From M3007 sp046153695 (GTDB lineage: Bacteria; Bacteroidota; Bacteroidia; Chitinophagales; Saprospiraceae): 7,565 bases of DNA. Below the pieces are notes generated by a model. It saw only the letters and a program-made list of their open reading frames with translations. It did no database searches and was not told where the DNA came from. Shown here piece by piece: positions 1-5,885 of the stretch (the first letter of the stretch is position 1; each line of letters begins with the position of its first letter). The DNA is taken from assembly GCA_046153695.1 (NCBI GenBank), contig JBJXEZ010000020.1, forward strand, positions 1-7,565, read 5' to 3'. Position numbers and translations under genes: made by a program.

Positions 1-162
1 GAGCGCGATGTACCCAAAAATACCGCATGCTTTTCAGGCTAAACAGTTACTTTGAATTTATGAATGTCCCCGTTTTACAGCGATGTTCAAAAATTATTTC
101 AGTCGCCATATCGCACTGACTTGAAACAGCATTATCAATTTCCCAAATGGCTAAAGTCGAAC
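1..162. other. Non-coding or unresolved window edge
   Basis: I see no supportable gene here. Reading frame 3 on the plus strand is open from the window edge to a TGA at 117-119 (38 codons), so the tail of an upstream gene cannot be excluded, but the peptide is not recognisable. Minus-strand ORFs are about 20 codons or shorter. No clear terminator hairpin was found. Confidence 0.4.
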
Positions 163-327
163 TTAGAGCGTGTTTAAATTTCAGTCGCTTGGCTGCATGC
201 GGCAAATTTTGCTTCATGCTGCGTTAAAATTTTCGCCGTAGGCAACCACAATGCCTGCAAATTTCGCCTTGCCTGAACAAAAATTCGCTCGCTTTCGCCT
301 CGGCACTGAATATTAATAACGCGCTAA
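163..327 (+). repeat. MITE-like palindrome-ended element, long copy (165 bp)
   Basis: The left end (163-185, beginning TTAGAGCGTGTTTAAATTTC) and the right end (305-327, ending ACGCGCTAA) are inverted repeats matching at 18 of 23 positions. The same family recurs at 5165-5253 in the opposite orientation: the 21 bases at 287-307 are identical to the reverse complement of 5185-5205, and the terminal repeats match. This copy carries about 75 extra bases in the middle, containing a small AGGCA/TGCCT hairpin. Both ends sit in a TTA...TAA context, compatible with duplication of a TA dinucleotide as in the IS630/Tc1/mariner superfamily, which is an inference. It encodes no transposase and so would be non-autonomous. 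The right arm is more diverged than the left, suggesting an older or decaying copy. Confidence 0.7.
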
Positions 328-441
328 CGCGCCGTGGTGTCGGCAATTGGCACAACGCGGCCAAGACCATACCACGAGCTACCCGGCGGGCGTTTCCTTG
401 CGAAAATCTACCCCACCGGTGCAACATGGCCAAATCCTGCC

Positions 442-449
442 TATTTTTG
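442..449 (+). promoter_or_regulatory. Candidate -7 promoter element for the DUF6089-type gene
   Basis: TATTTTTG followed by CAC fits the Bacteroidota primary-sigma -7 consensus TAnnTTTG exactly and would give a 5' UTR of roughly 85 nt before the ATG at 541. No good TTTG -33 element is found 19-21 bases upstream, so the call rests on one box. The rest of 328-540 shows no gene. Confidence 0.4.
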
Positions 450-540
450 CACGGTTTTTTGTAAAAAATCACCATATCCTAAACCGATTCGCTTGCGGAA
501 GCATATTGTAACAACCTGCGAGCCAAGAATTTCCTGCAAT

Positions 541-1359
541 ATGAATACCATTCGACTTTTTGCGCTACTGGCCAGCCTTTTCCTCGCCCAAACGAACGCA
601 GTTTTTGGCCAAATGAAAGGCTGGGAACTCGGTGGCTGGGTCGGCGCTTCCAACTATTTTGGCGACTTGAACACCAACTACCGGCTCGACAACCTACACC
701 TCGCGGGTGGTCTATTGGCACGCTATAACTTTAATGACCGCCTGGCTATTCGTTTTGGCGGCAGTTACGGTTCTATCAGCGCCTCAGATGCTGATTCAAA
801 AAACGTGTACGAGCATCGGCGAAACCTCTCGTTTCGCAGCAACATCATAGATGCAACCATGTTGTTCGAGTTCAATTTCATGCCGTACATGCACGGCCAC
901 CGCGACTACTACTTCGCACCATATGTTTTTACCGGCCCCGCTTTTTTTTCGTTCAATCCGGAAGCGCAACTCAACGGAGAATGGTACGATCTGGCTACCA
1001 TGGGTACTGAGGGTCAGTTTCGCGGTGAAGAATACGCCACTTCACAAGGCGCATGGGCATACGGACTGGGTTTAAAAGTGGATTTTTCTTACCGCTGGAG
1101 TATGTCCGTGGAACTCAGCGGACGCTTGCTGTTCACGGACTACCTCGACGACGTGAGCGGGGTGTATGCCGACTGGCGCGACATTCGTTCGTTGCGCGGT
1201 GAAACGGCCGCTGCACTCGCCGACCGCTCAATCGAGCCACGCATCGGCGATCCGGGCCGCCAACGCGGCAATGGATCGAGCAACGATACGTATATGTTCC
1301 TGGGCATTGGGTTGCAGTACTATTTTGGCGAAATTCGTTGCCCGTCGTACAATCGGTGA
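541..1359 (+). CDS. DUF6089-type outer membrane beta-barrel protein
   Basis: This encodes a 272-residue exported protein. Residues 1-23 form a signal peptide: R5, a hydrophobic stretch 6-16, and a likely cleavage site VFG|Q after residue 23. The mature protein alternates aromatic/hydrophobic and polar residues as in a beta-barrel. It carries landmarks I associate with DUF6089: GGWVGASNYFGDLN (31-44), ARYNFNDRLAIRFG (60-73), RRNLSFRSNI (93-102), LNGEWYDLATMGTEGQ (144-159), FTDYLDDVSGVY (198-209), and a final strand YMFLGIGLQYYF (251-262) followed by EIRCPSYNR. The frame is open upstream to 334, but the ATG at 541 is chosen because it starts the signal peptide; the upstream part looks non-coding. 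PorG of the type IX secretion system is a barrel of this general kind, but this gene is not beside uppS/bamA, so it may be a stand-alone paralogue. Location in the outer membrane is inferred; the molecular role is unknown. Confidence 0.85.
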   Translation: MNTIRLFALLASLFLAQTNAVFGQMKGWELGGWVGASNYFGDLNTNYRLDNLHLAGGLLARYNFNDRLAIRFGGSYGSISASDADSKNVYEHRRNLSFRSNIIDATMLFEFNFMPYMHGHRDYYFAPYVFTGPAFFSFNPEAQLNGEWYDLATMGTEGQFRGEEYATSQGAWAYGLGLKVDFSYRWSMSVELSGRLLFTDYLDDVSGVYADWRDIRSLRGETAAALADRSIEPRIGDPGRQRGNGSSNDTYMFLGIGLQYYFGEIRCPSYNR

Positions 1360-1530
1360 TTGCGGGCGCTCAAAACAAATCCTCTGGCAGTGTAAGAGCG
1401 TGGTTTTGCCCAATTGTCGAGGGCAAGCAAGCACTTGGGCGACCCATCGTCGCTCGCGTACCCTTTTTTCAAGGCTTTGAAAATGCTGGCGGTGAACCTT
1501 AAAAACCGTTTACTCACAGTGTAATAGAAG

Positions 1531-1567
1531 AAAAATGCCCGCCCCTTTGACAAGGAGCGGGCATTTT
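1531..1567. terminator. Bidirectional intrinsic terminator
   Basis: A perfect 11-bp stem pairs AAAATGCCCGC (1532-1542) with GCGGGCATTTT (1557-1567). It continues, after one C/A mismatch, with CCTT/AAGG around a TGAC loop. There is a T-run on the right and an A-run on the left (T-run on the minus strand), so it can stop both the DUF6089-type transcript and the fusA transcript arriving from the other side, about 70 nt past the fusA stop. Confidence 0.88.
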
Positions 1568-1635
1568 ACCAAATTCACCTTATTAGGGTCAACGTGACGG
1601 CGTGATTGCTGGCACACTGACACTATCCTGTAATG

Positions 1636-3774
1636 TTATGCCTTCACGGATGTGCCTTTTGCCTTTTCAATCACCTGCTTGGCGATGTTTTCAGGCGCGG
1701 CAGAATAGTGTGAAAACTCCATGGTGGACGAAGCGCGACCAGAGGTCAGGGTACGCAGGGCGGTCACATAACCAAACATTTCGGACAACGGCACTTCAGC
1801 CTGGATGGCTACTGCACCACCGAGGCGGCCTTCCTGGCCTTTAGGCATGCCGCGGCGGCGGTTGAGGTCGCCGATCACAGGACCGACGTACTCTTCGGGT
1901 GTGATCACTTCCAGTTTCATGATCGGTTCCATGATCTGCGGCTTACACTTGGGCGCGGCGGCGCGGAAGCCGTCCTTGGCGCACAATTCGAATGCAATTG
2001 GTTTGGAGTCCACAGCGTGCATACCGCCGTCAACTACGCGAACTTTCATGGATTCGATGTTGTAACCGGCCATGATGCCGTTGTTCATCATCTGAGTAAA
2101 GCCGTCGGTGATAGGCTTGACATAGTTTTTGTCAATTGCGCCACCGACGATACCCCACTCGAACTGCAATTTTTTCTTGCCGTTCTTGTAGTCGTCGCTT
2201 TCGAGGAATTCCTTGTCGGCAGGGCCGAGTGTAAACTCCATGTCGGCGAAGAGACCGGAGCCACCGGTTTGTTTTTTGAGGCGTTCGCGGTGCGACACGG
2301 TTGCCGTCAAGGCTTCTTTGTAGTTCACCTGTGGGGCGCCCTGGTTGCATTCCACCTTGAACTCGCGGCGCAAACGGTCGACAATGATCTCGAGGTGAAG
2401 TTCGCCCATACCGGAAATGACGGTTTGGTTGGTCTCGTCGTCGTAGCGGACGCGGAACGTAGGATCTTCTTCGGCGAGTTTGTTGAGGGCCATGCCCAGT
2501 TTTTCGAGGTCTTTTTGTGTTTTCGGCTCAATAGCCAAACCGATTACCGGTTCGGGGAACACCATGCTTTCGAGCACGATTGGCGCGTTGAGGTCGCAGA
2601 GTGTATCACCCGTGCGGATATCTTTGAAACCAACTGCGGCAGCGATGTCGCCGGCTTCTACGCTGTCAATCGGGTTTTGCTTATTAGCATGCATCTGGTA
2701 CAGGCGGCTAATGCGCTCCTTCTCATTGGTGCGGGTATTCAGCACATACGAGCCAGCGTCCAGTTTGCCGGAATAGGTACGGATGAAGCACAAGCGGCCT
2801 ACGAACGGGTCCGTGGCGATCTTAAACGCCAAGGCGCAGAACGGATCATCCACCGAAGGGCGGCGGGTTACTTCTGCTTCGGTTTTCGGGTTGATTCCTT
2901 TCACCGCTTCAATATCAATCGGAGCGGGCAGGTAGTAACAAACGGCATCCAGGCAAGCCTGTACCCCTTTATTTTTGTAGGCAGAGCCACACATGACGGG
3001 TGTCATTTTCATGTCGCAAACGGCGGCACGAACGGCGGCACGCATCTCATCAACCGTGATGGAGTTCGGGTCGTCAAAGAATTTTTCCAGCAAGGTGTCG
3101 TCGTAAGAAGCGACTTCTTCGATGAGTTTTTGGCGGTATTCGTTCACGGTTTCCACCAAATCAGCGGGAATAGGCACCTCTTGGAAGGTCATACCTTGGT
3201 CGTGTTCGTTCCAGGCTACTGCCTGATTAGTCACGAGGTCAACTACGCCCTTGAAGCTGTCTTCGGCACCGATAGGCACTTGAAGCGGCACAGCATTGGC
3301 CCCCAATTTGGCTTTCATGTCCTTGACAACATTGAAGAAGTCGGAGCCGGTACGGTCCATCTTGTTGACGAAGGCGATTCGGGGCACCTTATAGTTATCA
3401 GCGAGGCGCCAGTTGGTTTCCGACTGGGGCTCTACGCCGTCTACGGCAGAGAATAGGAACACGAGACCGTCAAGCACGCGCAGAGAGCGATTTACCTCTA
3501 CGGTAAAGTCTACGTGGCCAGGGGTGTCAATAATATTGAAATCATATTTTTGGCCAGCAACCTCCCAAATACATTTGGTAGCGGCGGAGGTGATTGTGAT
3601 GCCCCGCTCTTGCTCTTGCTCCATCCAGTCCATGGTCGCAGCGCCTTCGTGGACTTCGCCAATTTTGTGCGTTACGCCTGTGTAGTAGAGGATGCGCTCG
3701 GTCGTTGTGGTTTTACCAGCGTCAATGTGGGCGGCAATGCCAATATTACGGGTGAACCGGAGGTCCTTTGCCAT
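1636..3774 (-). CDS. fusA: Elongation factor G
   Basis: This encodes a full-length 712-residue translational GTPase that drives ribosome translocation and, with ribosome recycling factor, subunit splitting in the cytoplasm. The G domain is intact: G1 AHIDAGKT (15-22), switch I RGITIT (57-62), G3 DTPGH (83-87), G4 NKMD (137-140) and G5 GSAYKNKG (263-270). Domain II starts near 310, domain III contains SGMGELHLEI (454-463), and domain IV spans about 480-600 with the tip motif GGMHAVDS (583-590). H586 corresponds to the tip histidine needed for translocation. Domain V contains EPIMKLEV and GDLNRRRG (616-642). The start MAKDLRFTRNIGI is typical for the family. It is the last gene of rpsL-rpsG-fusA, but the 285-nt gap to rpsG is unusually long and contains a terminator-like hairpin, so part of its transcription probably comes from its own promoter. 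The domain order and length suggest canonical EF-G rather than a divergent paralogue such as FusB/EF-G2, and the str-operon location supports this. Confidence 0.98.
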   Translation of the reverse strand: MAKDLRFTRNIGIAAHIDAGKTTTTERILYYTGVTHKIGEVHEGAATMDWMEQEQERGITITSAATKCIWEVAGQKYDFNIIDTPGHVDFTVEVNRSLRVLDGLVFLFSAVDGVEPQSETNWRLADNYKVPRIAFVNKMDRTGSDFFNVVKDMKAKLGANAVPLQVPIGAEDSFKGVVDLVTNQAVAWNEHDQGMTFQEVPIPADLVETVNEYRQKLIEEVASYDDTLLEKFFDDPNSITVDEMRAAVRAAVCDMKMTPVMCGSAYKNKGVQACLDAVCYYLPAPIDIEAVKGINPKTEAEVTRRPSVDDPFCALAFKIATDPFVGRLCFIRTYSGKLDAGSYVLNTRTNEKERISRLYQMHANKQNPIDSVEAGDIAAAVGFKDIRTGDTLCDLNAPIVLESMVFPEPVIGLAIEPKTQKDLEKLGMALNKLAEEDPTFRVRYDDETNQTVISGMGELHLEIIVDRLRREFKVECNQGAPQVNYKEALTATVSHRERLKKQTGGSGLFADMEFTLGPADKEFLESDDYKNGKKKLQFEWGIVGGAIDKNYVKPITDGFTQMMNNGIMAGYNIESMKVRVVDGGMHAVDSKPIAFELCAKDGFRAAAPKCKPQIMEPIMKLEVITPEEYVGPVIGDLNRRRGMPKGQEGRLGGAVAIQAEVPLSEMFGYVTALRTLTSGRASSTMEFSHYSAAPENIAKQVIEKAKGTSVKA

Positions 3775-3779
3775 TTCAG

Positions 3780-3803
3780 TGAGTGATTGAGTGAATGAGT
3801 GAT
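3780..3803 (-). repeat. 3 x 8-nt tandem repeat in the fusA 5' UTR
   Basis: Three consecutive 8-base units, TGAGTGAT, TGAGTGAA and TGAGTGAT on the plus strand, end 5 bases before the fusA start codon. In the mRNA this reads as repeated ATCACTCA-type units with no G, leaving an unstructured, SD-free initiation region. It may favour translation or simply be a slippage repeat. Confidence 0.75.
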
Positions 3804-3867
3804 ATTGTTCTAGTAGGCACTGTTCGTTGGGGCGTGTTGTGTTTTTTTTGCAAAAATTCTGTTTTTA

Positions 3868-3897
3868 CAAAAAAAGGCCGGGGTTGTTTTTGTCAAA
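3868..3897 (-). promoter_or_regulatory. Weak candidate promoter for fusA
   Basis: On the minus strand, TTTG (3897-3894) is followed after 18 bases by TTTTTTTG (3875-3868), a one-mismatch version of TAnnTTTG. The spacing is one base shorter than usual, and T/A-rich sequence makes chance matches likely. It is listed because the hairpin at 3983-4036 would otherwise separate fusA from the rpsL promoter. Confidence 0.25.
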
Positions 3898-3982
3898 ATT
3901 TTGAAGATTGCTGCATTGGTGTTGATATATTTTGAAACACTACATCAACTAACAACAAACCCCAATACTTTAAACAGCAAAA

Positions 3983-4036
3983 CCGTCAAAAAAACCAGAT
4001 TTGTTGCTCCGCAACGGAATCGGGTTTTTTCGACGG
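3983..4036 (-). terminator. Terminator-like hairpin between rpsG and fusA
   Basis: The 54-nt near-palindrome has outer arms CCGTC-AAAAAAACC (3983-3996) and GGTTTTTTCGACGG (4023-4036). Inside these are GATT/AATC and a GTTGC-TCC-GCAAC hairpin (4003-4015). Read in the direction of the operon it ends in a run of seven T, and T-runs occur on both strands. It lies 23 nt after the rpsG stop, so it could terminate or attenuate read-through into fusA. It could alternatively be a REP-like palindrome, since it shares AACGGAATC (4013-4021) with the hairpin loop between rpsL and rpsG. Confidence 0.65.
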
Positions 4037-4059
4037 TAGGCTGGAGGTGGCTCGCGTGA

Positions 4060-4527
4060 TTACGCTTTGTAGTGGGCGAAAGCGCGGTTGGCTTCGGCCA
4101 TTTTGTGCGTGTCCTCGCGTTTTTTTACAGCGTTGCCCTCGCTCTTGCTGGCGGCTACTACTTCGGCGGCCAGTTTTTCGGCCATTCCTTTGCCGGCGCG
4201 AGCGCGAGCGTACTTAATCATCCATTTGATGCCGATGGAAATCTTCCGATTTGGCGGCAGTTCAGTAGGAATCTGGAAAGTGGCACCGCCAATACGGCGG
4301 CTGCGGACTTCCACTTGGGGCATGACGTTGTTCAGTGCTTTTTTCCACACTTGCAACTCGTCCTCGTTGGTGCGGGCCTTTACGAGGTCCATGGCCCCGT
4401 AGAAAATGCCGTACGCAACGCTCTTCTTGCCTTCCCACATCATGTGGTTGACGAAACGAGTTACCATCGTGTCGCCATACCGCGGATCAGGAGCCAATAC
4501 TCGAGGTTTCGGTTTGTGTTTACGCAT
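4060..4527 (-). CDS. rpsG: 30S ribosomal protein S7
   Basis: This encodes a 155-residue primary 16S rRNA-binding protein that nucleates assembly of the 30S head and lies near the E site and mRNA exit. The S7 signature region covers DPRYGDTMVTRFVNHMMWEGKKS (14-36 in part), followed by PQVEVRSRRIGGATFQIP (70-87) and the C-terminal KKREDTHKMAEANRAFAHY (135-153). The ATG at 4527 is chosen although the frame stays open to an ATG at 4602. The extra 25 residues are encoded by the ATGATGA-type repeat (His/Ile-rich) and are absent from S7 proteins, whereas MRKHKPKPR gives the normal basic N-terminus and length. It is the second gene of the operon, 104 nt after rpsL. No Shine-Dalgarno sequence is visible. 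In E. coli S7 represses the str operon by binding the rpsL-rpsG intercistronic RNA; the sequence here is not recognisably the E. coli target. Confidence 0.97.
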   Translation of the reverse strand: MRKHKPKPRVLAPDPRYGDTMVTRFVNHMMWEGKKSVAYGIFYGAMDLVKARTNEDELQVWKKALNNVMPQVEVRSRRIGGATFQIPTELPPNRKISIGIKWMIKYARARAGKGMAEKLAAEVVAASKSEGNAVKKREDTHKMAEANRAFAHYKA

Positions 4528-4535
4528 TCTGTGAT

Positions 4536-4624
<89 letters not shown>

Positions 4625-4631
4625 AAAGAAT

Positions 4632-5006
4632 CTATTTCTTCGGGCGCTTGGTGCCGTAACGGCTGCGGCTTTGCTTGCGGTTGTTGACACCGGCGGTGTC
4701 CAATGCGCCACGTACGATGGTGTAGCGCACACCGGGAAGGTCTTTCACACGACCACCACGCACCAGCACGATCGAGTGTTCTTGCAGGTTGTGGCCTTCG
4801 CCTGGAATGTAAGCGATGACCTCGATTTGGTTGGTTAAGCGCACCTTGGCCACCTTACGCAGAGCGGAGTTCGGTTTTTTTGGTGTGGTCGTGTACACAC
4901 GGGTGCAAACGCCACGACGCTGTGGGTTTCCATCCAGAGCACGCGACTTACTCGTGTACTCCACTTTTTCGCGACTCTTGCGCACCAGTTGATTGATGGT
5001 AGGCAT
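4632..5006 (-). CDS. rpsL: 30S ribosomal protein S12
   Basis: This encodes a 124-residue protein of the 30S decoding centre, the same length as most bacterial S12. Recognisable blocks are MPTINQLVRKSR (1-12), RGVCTRVYTTTPKKPNSALRK (31-51 region), IPGEGHNLQEHS (67-78), VKDLPGVRYTIVRG (87-100) and a basic tail YGTKRPKK (117-124). The streptomycin-resistance hot spots are wild type: K43 and K44 in TPKKPNS, K88 in VKDLPG, and P91. D89 is the residue methylthiolated by RimO in E. coli. It is the first gene of the operon, with a well-matched promoter about 90 nt upstream and no Shine-Dalgarno sequence. The start is unambiguous because MPTINQL is the conserved S12 N-terminus. Confidence 0.98.
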   Translation of the reverse strand: MPTINQLVRKSREKVEYTSKSRALDGNPQRRGVCTRVYTTTPKKPNSALRKVAKVRLTNQIEVIAYIPGEGHNLQEHSIVLVRGGRVKDLPGVRYTIVRGALDTAGVNNRKQSRSRYGTKRPKK

Positions 5007-5094
5007 ACCTTAGTTTGTTGCTATTATTTTTGTAACTTGTTTAAAATCAATAAAGAAGGGTCGATATACGACACACCTTTCCTTTAAGGGAACG

Positions 5095-5127
5095 CAAAGG
5101 TACTTTTAGCCGCGATATTTTTCCAAA
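5095..5127 (-). promoter_or_regulatory. Promoter of the rpsL-rpsG-fusA operon
   Basis: On the minus strand, TTTG (5127-5124) is followed after exactly 21 bases by TACCTTTG (5102-5095). This is a perfect match to the Bacteroidota TTTG-N19-21-TAnnTTTG promoter. It predicts transcription starting around 5088 and an 80-nt leader containing a small GTCG-ATATA-CGAC hairpin (5060-5072). Confidence 0.8.
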
Positions 5128-5164
5128 CACGGCTTCAAAATTTCTAAGAAACAGGGAAAAAGGG

Positions 5165-5253
5165 TTAGAGCGTGTTTAAAATTTAGTGCCGAGGCGAAAG
5201 CGAGCAAAATTTGCCGCTTGAAGCCCGGCGACTAAATTTCAAACACGCTCTAA
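5165..5253 (-). repeat. MITE-like palindrome-ended element, short copy (89 bp)
   Basis: The terminal inverted repeats are nearly perfect over 23 bases: the left arm starts TTAGAGCGTGTTTAAAATTT and the right arm ends AAATTTCAAACACGCTCTAA, with a single mismatch. The interior matches the element at 163-327 in reverse orientation (for example 5185-5205) but lacks about 75 bases of its middle. The ends again read T-TA...TA-A, compatible with a TA target duplication. It lies about 40 bp upstream of the rpsL promoter and is too short to encode anything. Confidence 0.78.
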
Positions 5254-5255
5254 GA

Positions 5256-5359
5256 CTCTGTCCGGAAAACTACATTGAGGCTGAAAGGCGGTTTTCGTGT
5301 ACGCTTAAAATGCCGTTTGGCTACGCGAGGTACCCGTCTGGCACTTTCTGGACACAGAG
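5256..5359. repeat. Second, unrelated inverted repeat abutting the 89-bp element
   Basis: CTCTGTCCGGAAA (5256-5268) faces TTTCTGGACACAGAG (5345-5359), complementary at 12 of 13 paired positions if a two-base GT insertion is allowed. The unit of about 104 bp begins three bases after the neighbouring palindromic element. It may be a remnant of another insertion sequence or MITE. From 5360 to 5452 I see only a small ATCCC-GAG-GGGAT hairpin (5361-5373) and no gene. Confidence 0.4.
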
Positions 5360-5452
5360 CATCCCGAGGGGATATGCTTTGATATTCGGAGGCATTTCAA
5401 AAACAGCGATCCATCTTTTGTTATCGAACGAGCCATCGAAAACCTACACTAT

Positions 5453-5647
5453 CTATTTCCCTTTTTTCACACCAGCTCCCTTGAAGCCAGCGCCCTTCAT
5501 TTTGGAACCGCCTGCTTTGGGCATCAGGGCACGGTTATTTTTCTTGTTGAACATACTCATAGTGTTCTGTTTGGCCGCAGGGGCGGCTGGCTTTTTTGGA
5601 GCCGCGGGTTTCTCGTTGGGGGTCGAGTCGTTTTTCTCGTCGGACAT
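5453..5647 (-). CDS. Small basic Lys/Ala/Pro-rich hypothetical protein
   Basis: This encodes a 64-residue protein I do not recognise. The N-terminus is polar and holds all four acidic residues (D3, E4, D7, E12). A PAAPKKPAAPAAK segment (14-26) resembles the linker tails of histone-H1-like or AlgP-like proteins. Residues 31-64 are Lys/Gly-rich with a repeated KGAG motif (51-54, 56-59) and end in KKGK. There are 14 Lys and 1 Arg against 4 acidic residues, so the net charge is about +11. There is no signal peptide, membrane segment or cysteine. Its composition suggests an intrinsically disordered nucleic-acid- or ribosome-associated protein, which is inference only. Support for a real gene comes from a perfect -7 box just upstream (5682-5689) and a short leader. 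The opposing plus-strand frame is open too but runs through the neighbouring repeats. Confidence 0.65.
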   Translation of the reverse strand: MSDEKNDSTPNEKPAAPKKPAAPAAKQNTMSMFNKKNNRALMPKAGGSKMKGAGFKGAGVKKGK

Positions 5648-5681
5648 GGTCTTGTGTTTTAAACAATGCTGAATGAAGCCG

Positions 5682-5715
5682 CAAATCTAAAGATTTTTCA
5701 AAGCAAGACTACAAT
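5682..5715 (-). promoter_or_regulatory. Promoter of the small basic protein gene
   Basis: On the minus strand, ATTG (5715-5712) precedes TAGATTTG (5689-5682) with a 22-base spacer. The -7 box is a perfect TAnnTTTG; the -33 box and spacing are slightly off. A transcript would start near 5675 with a leader of about 27 nt. Confidence 0.55.
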
Positions 5716-5724
5716 GCCGAAGAA

Positions 5725-5756
5725 TTGGAAATACGCCGAACCTTTCCCTACCTTCG
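5725..5756 (+). promoter_or_regulatory. Candidate carB promoter
   Basis: TTG (5725-5727) and TACCTTCG (5749-5756) are separated by 21 bases; the -7 box has one mismatch to TAnnTTTG. Initiation would fall near 5763-5766, giving a leader of about 118 nt before carB. It is divergent from, and interleaved with, the promoter of the small basic protein gene. Confidence 0.5.
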
Positions 5757-5765
5757 CCCCTCGAA

Positions 5766-5885
5766 ATGAAAAAACGAACACGATCGTCCTTCACTTCGGA
5801 AATGCCGGAACTCGGGTTTTTACCCGGTTTCCGGCATTTTTTTAACCTGACCAAAGAAAGGTACTGCCGTCAATCAAAACAATGA
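5766..5885 (+). other. Possible 39-codon leader ORF upstream of carB
   Basis: An ATG at 5766, right at the predicted transcription start, opens a 39-codon frame beginning MKKRTRSSF. Its TGA (5883-5885) overlaps the carB ATG (5882-5884) as ATGA, the arrangement typical of translational coupling. The frame runs straight through the terminator hairpin at 5800-5843. Codons 4 and 6 are both the CGA arginine codon. It may be a regulatory leader peptide, or a chance frame; the peptide itself matches nothing I know. Confidence 0.3.
5800..5843 (+). terminator. Intrinsic terminator in the carB leader (candidate attenuator)
   Basis: AAATGCCGGAA (5800-5810) pairs perfectly with TTCCGGCATTT (5829-5839). 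After one mismatch and one G-U pair the stem continues as CGGGT/ACCCG, closed by a TTTT loop. Seven T follow (5837-5843). It points toward carB and lies downstream of the carB promoter candidate. No plus-strand gene upstream of it needs terminating. An alternative 5-bp hairpin, TTCGG/CCGGA (5795-5809), would use the left arm and could act as an antiterminator. Confidence 0.75.

Noticed and set aside
224..475. 83-codon minus-strand frame
   Set aside because: Much of it is translated MITE-like repeat (224-327) and the rest has no recognisable features. I considered a transposase remnant but saw no catalytic motif.
334..540. N-terminal extension of the DUF6089-type protein
   Set aside because: It would bury the signal peptide 69 residues inside the protein, and a promoter box lies within it at 442-449.
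1400..1436. TTGCCC/GGGCAA hairpin downstream of the DUF6089-type gene
   Set aside because: It is only 6 bp long with no T-run, and the real terminator follows at 1531-1567.
2017..3456. 479-codon open frame on the plus strand
   Set aside because: It lies wholly antisense to fusA, whose protein sequence is unmistakable. The frame stays open because of the codon usage of the opposite strand, and its translation resembles no protein family.
5211..5672. 153-codon plus-strand frame
   Set aside because: It crosses two inverted-repeat elements and then runs antisense to the small basic protein gene, which has the better promoter and composition.
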